This document shows, piece after piece, positions 59,426-64,000 of a stretch of DNA of 64,000 nt. Position 1 is the stretch's first letter; every line of letters starts with the position of its first letter. The notes below the pieces were generated by a model that worked only from the letters and a program-made list of their open reading frames with translations, was not told where the DNA came from and made no database searches. The stretch is taken from the NCBI GenBank assembly GCA_036508555.1, contig DATCHD010000048.1, positions 23,367-87,366 of the forward strand, in the 5' to 3' direction. The position numbers and the translations under genes were made by a program. Origin of the DNA: CAINVV01 sp036508555 (GTDB lineage Bacteria > Bacteroidota > Bacteroidia > Bacteroidales > Prolixibacteraceae).

Positions 59426-59453
59426 TTGAAATGCGGCAAAAATTGTATATTTG
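59426..59453 (+). promoter_or_regulatory. Putative promoter of DUF1456-MFS pair
   Basis: TTG at 59426-59428 and TATATTTG at 59446-59453, 17 bp apart. The -7 box ends 3 bp before the ATG, so the transcript would be essentially leaderless. Confidence 0.42.
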
Positions 59454-59456
59454 AAA

Positions 59457-59744
59457 ATGACAAACAACGACATATTAAAAAAATTGAGAGTTGCTCTTCA
59501 GCTCAGGGATGAGGACATCCTGAAAATTCTGGCTTTGGTCGATTTTAAAATTACCGCCACTGAGTTGAGTGCCGTCTTCAGGAAAGAAGATCATCCAAAT
59601 TATGTTGAATGTGGGGATCAGTTGTTGCGGAATTTTCTGAACGGATTGATTATTCATCTGCGGGGACCAATGGAAAAGCCTATGAATGAGGTTAAAGTAG
59701 CGCCGAAGAAAATTATCAGACTTCCTGGCAGGGGAAAGAATTAG
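59457..59744 (+). CDS. DUF1456 family protein (YehS-like)
   Basis: A 95-residue protein matching the first of the two DUF1456 repeats (MTNNDILKKLRVALQLRDED, then ILALVDFKITATELSAVFRK, and LLRNFLNGLIIHLRG). Double-repeat homologues such as E. coli YehS are longer (about 150 residues). Here a single full repeat plus part of a second is present. ATG at 59457 fits the family start better than the upstream TTG. Function unknown. The MFS gene starts 24 bp downstream. Confidence 0.78.
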   Translation: MTNNDILKKLRVALQLRDEDILKILALVDFKITATELSAVFRKEDHPNYVECGDQLLRNFLNGLIIHLRGPMEKPMNEVKVAPKKIIRLPGRGKN

Positions 59745-59768
59745 ATTCCTGAAATTCGGATAAATATT

Positions 59769-61094
59769 ATGCAGATCAACGATCATAACAGTCCGATTGT
59801 AAAAGGCGACCCCAAAGTTGTACGGGCATGGGTGATGTACGACTGGGCCAATTCGGTCTATCAGCTTACCATCTCATCCACTATTTTTCCCATCTATTAT
59901 AATACCGTTACCCGCCATGGGAATGATTTTATGGTCTCCTTTTTTGGATGGAAAGTTGTCAATACCGTCCTTTATTCCTGGGCCATCGCGGCAGCTTATC
60001 TCATCGTCGCGGCCGGATCACCGCTGTTTTCATCCATCGCAGACTATACCGGCCGCAGGAAAGGCTTCATGCGCGCCTTCACCTGGATCGGGGCGGTTTC
60101 GTGCGGGGCACTCTACTTTTTCGATCCACAGCACATAGAACTTGGCATCATCGCTTTCACCCTTGGAACTGTTGGATATGGGGGAAGTATTGTGTTTTAT
60201 AACTCTTTTCTGCCGGTCATTGCAGAGCCTGAGGACCAAGACCGCATCAGTGCCAGGGGCTACTCTATGGGCTACCTGGGGGGCGTAATTCTCTTGCTAT
60301 TCAATCTCTGGATGATCATGATGCCCGAATTTTTTGGCTTCTCAAAGGACTCCACACTTCCGGCCAGAATATCTTTCGCGACGGTATGTATCTGGTGGAT
60401 AGGATTCTCTACCATGACTTTCCGGTACCTTCCCAAATATATCCACAGCAAACGGCTGCACCGCGAAAATGTAATTACCAACGGATACAAAGAACTGAGA
60501 ATGGTGTTCAGACAAGTGCGAAGCTCCTATCAATTAAGCGTTTACCTGATCGGATTCTTCTTTATTATGATGGGAATCCTTACTACGATGTTCATGGCCG
60601 CCACCTTTGGCGAAAAGGAGCTGGGTTTGAAAGAGGGGGTATTGATCCCAACGATTTTGGTGATCCAACTTGTAGCCATGTTCGGGGCCTGGTTTTTTGC
60701 AAAACTTTCCGGCAGGATAGGCAATCTTAAGGCAATGATTGTGTCTGTTGTCGTTTGGATTGTTGTTTGCATTTATGCGTTTACAATCAAACAAGCAGTT
60801 GGATTCATTGTCGCAGCGTTTGTAATTGGCATTGTCATGGGTGGATCGCAATCGCTCGCCAGGTCGACCTACTCCAAGATGTTACCCGAAACAACTGATC
60901 ATACCTCCTTCTTCAGCTTTTATGATGTGACTGAAAAACTGGCTACAGTGGCCGGAACCTTCAGCTTTGGTATCATCGAGGCCATCACTGGCAGCATGCG
61001 TTATTCGGTATTGGCTATTACGATCTTCTTTGGTGTTGGATTATTGTTTTTGGTGATGTTGTTGGCACACCAAAGAATTAAGGATAAAGGATAA
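59769..61094 (+). CDS. UMF1/Atg22-type MFS transporter
   Basis: A 441-residue protein with about twelve membrane helices and the UMF1 signature near the start (VMYDWANSVYQLTISSTIFP), AGSPLFSSIADYTGRRKG, and GIVMGGSQSLARSTYSKMLP in the second half. Relatives of the yeast vacuolar exporter Atg22; amino-acid or other metabolite efflux is plausible but unproven. Its last codons (KDKG-stop) lie inside the shared hairpin with acr3. Confidence 0.88.
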   Translation: MQINDHNSPIVKGDPKVVRAWVMYDWANSVYQLTISSTIFPIYYNTVTRHGNDFMVSFFGWKVVNTVLYSWAIAAAYLIVAAGSPLFSSIADYTGRRKGFMRAFTWIGAVSCGALYFFDPQHIELGIIAFTLGTVGYGGSIVFYNSFLPVIAEPEDQDRISARGYSMGYLGGVILLLFNLWMIMMPEFFGFSKDSTLPARISFATVCIWWIGFSTMTFRYLPKYIHSKRLHRENVITNGYKELRMVFRQVRSSYQLSVYLIGFFFIMMGILTTMFMAATFGEKELGLKEGVLIPTILVIQLVAMFGAWFFAKLSGRIGNLKAMIVSVVVWIVVCIYAFTIKQAVGFIVAAFVIGIVMGGSQSLARSTYSKMLPETTDHTSFFSFYDVTEKLATVAGTFSFGIIEAITGSMRYSVLAITIFFGVGLLFLVMLLAHQRIKDKG

Positions 61095-61141
61095 AGTAAA
61101 GACGCCGCGATCATGCTTGCAGCGTCTTTACTTTATCCTTT
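61086..61141. terminator. Bidirectional terminator shared by MFS and acr3 genes
   Basis: AAAGGATAAAGTAAAGACGC (61086-61105) pairs perfectly with its complement at 61122-61141 across a 16-nt loop. The stops of both convergent genes fall within the arms: TAA 61092-61094 on plus and 61133-61135 on minus. Confidence 0.85.
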
Positions 61142-62194
61142 ATCTTTCCTGTGTTTAATGGCGAATCTGACGAGCAGAATCATTACCGGCACTTCTACCA
61201 GGGGTCCGATAACAGCCGCAAAAGCCTCTCCTGAATTGATGCCGAAAACTGCAATGGCTACCGCGATAGCCAACTCAAAATTGTTGCTTGCCGCAGTAAA
61301 CGATAGCGTAACTGTCTGTTCGTAAGTGGCTCCTGCCTTTTTACTAAGGAAGAAGGAGCCGGCAAACATCAATAGAAAATAAATCACCAGAGGTATGGCA
61401 ATTAAAACCACATCCAGCGGAAGTCTGACAATGTAGTCGCCCTTCAGCGAAAACATAACAACGATGGTAAAAAGTAGTGCAATCAGGGTTAGTGGACTGA
61501 TTTTAGGGATGAATTTTGTATGATACCACTCCTTGCTTTTGACCCTTATCAGGATAAATCGGGTTAGAAATCCGGCAATAAACGGGATTCCCAAATAGAT
61601 AAAGACGCTTTTGGCAATCTGACCAATGGTAATGCTTTCGACACTGCTGTTGGTAGGCAAACCGAACCAACCTGGCAGGACAGCAATAAAAAGGTAGGCA
61701 TAAACAGAAAAAAGGAGTACCTGAAAGATGGAGTTAAAAGCCACCAATCCGGCTGCATATTGTGTATCCCCATTAGCCAGGTCGTTCCAGACGATTACCA
61801 TGGCAATACAACGAGCAAGACCTATCAGGATGATACCATACATGTAAGGCAGGTTGGCATTATTCTCGCCCGGGAAAAGTTTAAAGAACAGGATGGCTAA
61901 AGTGAACATGAGGATCGGTCCAATTACCCAATTTTGGACCAGGGAGAGTCCCAGAATTTTTACATTTTTAAATACATCCCCCAGCTCTTCATATTTCACC
62001 TTTGCAAGAGGTGGATACATCATAATGATCAATCCGATGGCAATTGGGACATTGGTTGTTCCCGACGACATGTCGTTCCAAAAATTGGCCACTGCCGGAT
62101 TCAACCAACCTGAAAACACCCCGATAAACATGGCCAGAAAAATCCACAATGTCAGGTTCCGGTCCAGAAAATTCAATCGTTTTTGTGCAGACAT
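61133..62194 (-). CDS. acr3: ACR3-family arsenite efflux transporter
   Basis: A 353-residue membrane protein with ten helices of the bile-acid/arsenite symporter fold (FLDRNLTLWIFLAMFIGVFS; IGLIIMMYPPLAKVKYEEL; LARCIAMVIVWNDLANGD with the family's conserved Cys; SFTAASNNFELAIAVAIAVF). It exports arsenite from the cytoplasm. It is last of the minus-strand arsenic genes, 167 bp after DUF3147, a gap that holds no recognised gene. Confidence 0.94.
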   Translation of the reverse strand: MSAQKRLNFLDRNLTLWIFLAMFIGVFSGWLNPAVANFWNDMSSGTTNVPIAIGLIIMMYPPLAKVKYEELGDVFKNVKILGLSLVQNWVIGPILMFTLAILFFKLFPGENNANLPYMYGIILIGLARCIAMVIVWNDLANGDTQYAAGLVAFNSIFQVLLFSVYAYLFIAVLPGWFGLPTNSSVESITIGQIAKSVFIYLGIPFIAGFLTRFILIRVKSKEWYHTKFIPKISPLTLIALLFTIVVMFSLKGDYIVRLPLDVVLIAIPLVIYFLLMFAGSFFLSKKAGATYEQTVTLSFTAASNNFELAIAVAIAVFGINSGEAFAAVIGPLVEVPVMILLVRFAIKHRKDKG

Positions 62195-62361
62195 AACCTC
62201 AATGTGCTAATTTTAAAAAGGTAAAAGTATGTAACCGGCAATTTCTCTATTTCCCCCAGTCTGAATTCCATATTTTTGAGTTTTAGATTGTTTGGCTATC
62301 ATATCAAACCATATTTTTCTTTGACCACCAATTTGATATCTTTTTCCATAATCAATATGAT

Positions 62362-62712
62362 TTATATTTGAATACCTGCCCTCTTTAAGAGGAATAACAT
62401 AACGAAATAGCCAAGAATCATGATGGTGAGCGAAACGCCGAGCGACCACCAAAAATCAATGTTTCGCTTTAGCATTGTCGGGAAGAGAACAAAGAATAGT
62501 AACGATGGAATTACCAGCCAGAAAATACCTTGAGATAAATCGGCAATTTTTGCGGTATCTTTTGTATCGACATACATCCATACAAAGGCCAACAGGGAAA
62601 CAATAGGAATTGAAGCCAAAATACTGCCTGCCAATGTGCTTCGTTTGGAAATTTCGGAAATAGCGACAATTGTCACCGATGAGAGTAACACTTTGAGAAT
62701 GTAGTAAATCAT
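62362..62712 (-). CDS. DUF3147-like small membrane protein
   Basis: A 116-residue protein with four hydrophobic helices (YYILKVLLSSVTIVAIS; LAGSILASIPIVSLLAFVWM; GIFWLVIPSLLFFVLFP; WWSLGVSLTIMILGYFVMLF). The pattern, including the RSTLAGSILASIP segment, fits DUF3147. It overlaps arsC by 4 bp, so it is translated with it, which suggests a role in arsenic resistance or membrane adaptation. No catalytic residues are visible. Confidence 0.78.
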   Translation of the reverse strand: MIYYILKVLLSSVTIVAISEISKRSTLAGSILASIPIVSLLAFVWMYVDTKDTAKIADLSQGIFWLVIPSLLFFVLFPTMLKRNIDFWWSLGVSLTIMILGYFVMLFLLKRAGIQI

Positions 62713-63137
62713 GGCATTTGATTTTTGATATTTTTCTGATAGAATTGATAAAACCCTTCTTTGATTTCATCTCTTACACGGATAAACTCGCTCCAAATAA
62801 ATTCATCAGTCCCAACAGTGTGTGACGGATCGTCAAAACCAATGTGCAGACGGTGGTTTACTTTTCCCAGAAAGGCGGGACAGTTTTCGTTTGCCCCACC
62901 GCAGACGGTAATTACGTAATCCCACTCCTGATCCAGGTACAAATCGACTGAATCGGAAGTGTGGTGACTGATATCAATGCCGATCTCTTTCATGGCGGCA
63001 ACTGCTTTCTGATTTAATTTTCCCGAGGCTTCGGTCCCGGCAGAACAAACAGTAATGTCCGGGTCGAACGACTGTAAAAACCCGTGTGCCATCTGACTGC
63101 GGCAACTGTTTCCGGTACAGAGTATTAAGATTTTCAT
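62709..63137 (-). CDS. arsC: Arsenate reductase, thioredoxin-coupled (LMW phosphatase fold)
   Basis: A 142-residue reductase with the P-loop CTGNSCRS near residue 7 (CX5R) and the later Cys in VITVCGGANENCPAF, matching the three-cysteine relay of the S. aureus type. The DP motif region is GFDDPSHTVGTDE. It converts arsenate to arsenite, which Acr3 exports. It overlaps the DUF3147 gene by 4 bp and is separated from arsR by a repeat copy. Confidence 0.94.
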   Translation of the reverse strand: MKILILCTGNSCRSQMAHGFLQSFDPDITVCSAGTEASGKLNQKAVAAMKEIGIDISHHTSDSVDLYLDQEWDYVITVCGGANENCPAFLGKVNHRLHIGFDDPSHTVGTDEFIWSEFIRVRDEIKEGFYQFYQKNIKNQMP

Positions 63138-63167
63138 AAAACTGATTTATAGATAAAAAATGAAGTC

Positions 63168-63206
63168 GGTCCCTGAGCGAGGTGGTCCCTGAGCGAAGTC
63201 GAAGGG
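63168..63206 (+). repeat. Interspersed repeat, partly duplicated copy in the ars operon
   Basis: GGTCCCTGAGCGAGGT then GGTCCCTGAGCGAAGTCGAA GGG: a truncated plus a full variant in which GCCTG is replaced by GCGAAG. It fills the 92-bp gap between arsR and arsC. Confidence 0.72.
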
Positions 63207-63229
63207 TGGAAGGGGAAATGTGAAAATGG

Positions 63230-63559
63230 TCAGCAGTTGCAACTAAATTCAGAGGTCCCGATCTCTGTGAAGAAATCCGAGAACATCTTCTTGTACTTTG
63301 CAAGCTCCGTATTACACAAACAATAATTGATCTTCAAACCCTCTATCTCGCCGTGAATCAGGCCCAAATCCCTGAGCTCCTTCAAATGCTGCGAAACTGT
63401 AGTTCGGCTTAACGGAATGAAATCGGTAATATCTCCCGAAATACAGGTTTTGGTTTCGGCCAGGTACTTGAGAATGGCCAAACGGGCCGGATGGGAGATA
63501 ACCCGGGCAAATCTGGCTAACCCCTGCAGGTTGTTATCAAATTTTTGTGAGTTGTTCAT
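63230..63559 (-). CDS. arsR: ArsR/SmtB-family arsenic-responsive repressor
   Basis: A 109-residue winged-helix repressor (ARFARVISHPARLAILKYLA; LSRTTVSQHLKELRDLGLI as recognition helix; EGLKINYCLCNTE). ATG at 63559 fits the family. The longer frame would begin inside the operator. Cysteines suited to arsenite binding are in YCLC and at the extreme C-terminus SCNC, not in the classic alpha-3 CxC, so the sensor site resembles the C-terminal types. The promoter and palindrome upstream imply autoregulation. Confidence 0.92.
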   Translation of the reverse strand: MNNSQKFDNNLQGLARFARVISHPARLAILKYLAETKTCISGDITDFIPLSRTTVSQHLKELRDLGLIHGEIEGLKINYCLCNTELAKYKKMFSDFFTEIGTSEFSCNC

Positions 63560-63573
63560 GTCTTTTGTTTCTA

Positions 63574-63610
63574 ATGACGTAAACATACGACATAAATATG
63601 AATCTGCAAA
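63574..63610 (-). promoter_or_regulatory. arsR promoter with overlapping ArsR operator
   Basis: On the minus strand TTTG (63607-63610), 19 bp, then TATGTTTA (63580-63587) form a good -33/-7 pair. A 20-bp imperfect palindrome, ATG-N-CGTA-N4-TACG-N-CAT (63574-63593), covers the -7 box, the expected place for repressor binding. Confidence 0.62.
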
Positions 63611-63731
63611 AATTAAATGATAAATTTTATTATCATCGACCCCCATTATTTAAATACATAGGAAAGAAGAGACAGCAGGATTTGAAATATAAAATCGTAT
63701 TTTTAGCTAACCTAATTTAGCAAGTAGTTAA

Positions 63732-64000
63732 ATGATTACGAAAGAGGCAGCTTTTCAGAAAATATCGGAATTGGTTGAACGCTTTGAGGAGCAATTTGAT
63801 TCCTATAAAAACGTAAACTACAATGAAACCCTTACCCGCAGGGACTTCATCGATCCGTTTTTCAAAGCATTGGGTTGGGACATCGACAACGAAGAAGGAT
63901 ATGCCGAAGCCTACCGGGAAGTGATTCATGAAGACCGGGTGAAGATTGGTAAAGCGACAAAAGCCCCCGACTATTCTTTCCGGCTGTCAGGCGGGAAAAG
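63732..64000 (+). CDS. N-terminal fragment of a restriction-modification protein
   Basis: The first 89 codons of a gene cut by the window edge. ETLTRRDFIDPFFKALGWDI and the later KAPDYSFRLSGGK match the N-terminal region of type IIG or type I-like enzymes with a PD-(D/E)xK nuclease fused to an N6-adenine methyltransferase. The Asp in APDYSF would be the first nuclease acid. Methyltransferase motifs would lie beyond the window. It may open a defence region next to the arsenic genes. Confidence 0.75.
   Translation, partial: MITKEAAFQKISELVERFEEQFDSYKNVNYNETLTRRDFIDPFFKALGWDIDNEEGYAEAYREVIHEDRVKIGKATKAPDYSFRLSGGK

Noticed and set aside
62213..62452. Minus-strand 79-codon open frame overlapping the end of the DUF3147 gene
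   Set aside because: It overlaps a well-supported gene in another frame, and the remainder (YGIQTGGNREIAGYI) matches nothing I recognise. Too weak to call.

Overview
The window reads as chromosomal DNA from a member of the Bacteroidota, probably an environmental Bacteroidales-like or related lineage. The support is indirect but consistent. Promoter-like sites follow the phylum's TTTG / TAnnTTTG pattern and most genes lack Shine-Dalgarno sites. Several families largely confined to the phylum are present (DUF3810, DUF3822, DUF5686 with a carboxypeptidase-regulatory-like domain, a TonB receptor with the same N-terminal domain, an S1 protein with an acidic N-terminal extension). The species cannot be named from sequence alone.

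Layout. 1-7 kb: tail of a MORN/YwqK-like gene, a GH106-type rhamnosidase, a DUF3810 membrane protein with an HExxH motif, xseA-xseB, and a histone-H1-like Lys/Ala/Pro/Val-rich protein. 7-22 kb: a TonB-dependent receptor under a TPP riboswitch, acyl-CoA ligase, galM, a metallophosphoesterase, the minus-strand cluster CYTH-rfbD-phosphohexomutase-DUF1080-guaA, then rpsA and rnz. 22-33 kb: a palindromic repeat, a RecD/Pif1-like helicase, DUF3822-rsmD, two identical tRNA-Asp genes, a membrane LytTR regulator followed by a LytTR-like direct repeat, nitronate monooxygenase, an S41 protease, pnuC with a nicotinamide riboside kinase, cysE, and a THUMP methyltransferase.

33.3-38.6 kb is the most unusual part: an ECF-type sigma factor translationally coupled (ATGA) to a secreted, membrane-anchored TPR-CHAT protease; a divergently oriented small gene encoding a 55-residue peptide with a double-glycine leader; and a membrane protein with two 69-residue anti-sigma-like repeats inside and TPRs outside. 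Together they suggest a transmembrane, protease-controlled sigma circuit that resembles the logic of type III-E CRISPR (TPR-CHAT, inhibitor, sigma) but has no cas genes here.

38.7-64 kb: an Omp85-like protein, cutC, a phosphatase-family protein that has lost most metal ligands, an EamA transporter, DUF5686, nagB, catabolic arcB-arcC with a ROK-gene remnant, ftsK-lolA, aroQ-pyk, xerD, an aminotransferase, GTP-type pckG, DUF1456 with a UMF1-type transporter, an arsenic operon (arsR-arsC-DUF3147-acr3) with a clear palindromic operator, and at the right edge the first 89 codons of a restriction-modification protein. Two related families of short interspersed repeats sit between genes at about 22.6, 53.0, 59.3 and 63.2 kb. 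One supplies the stop codon of pyk.
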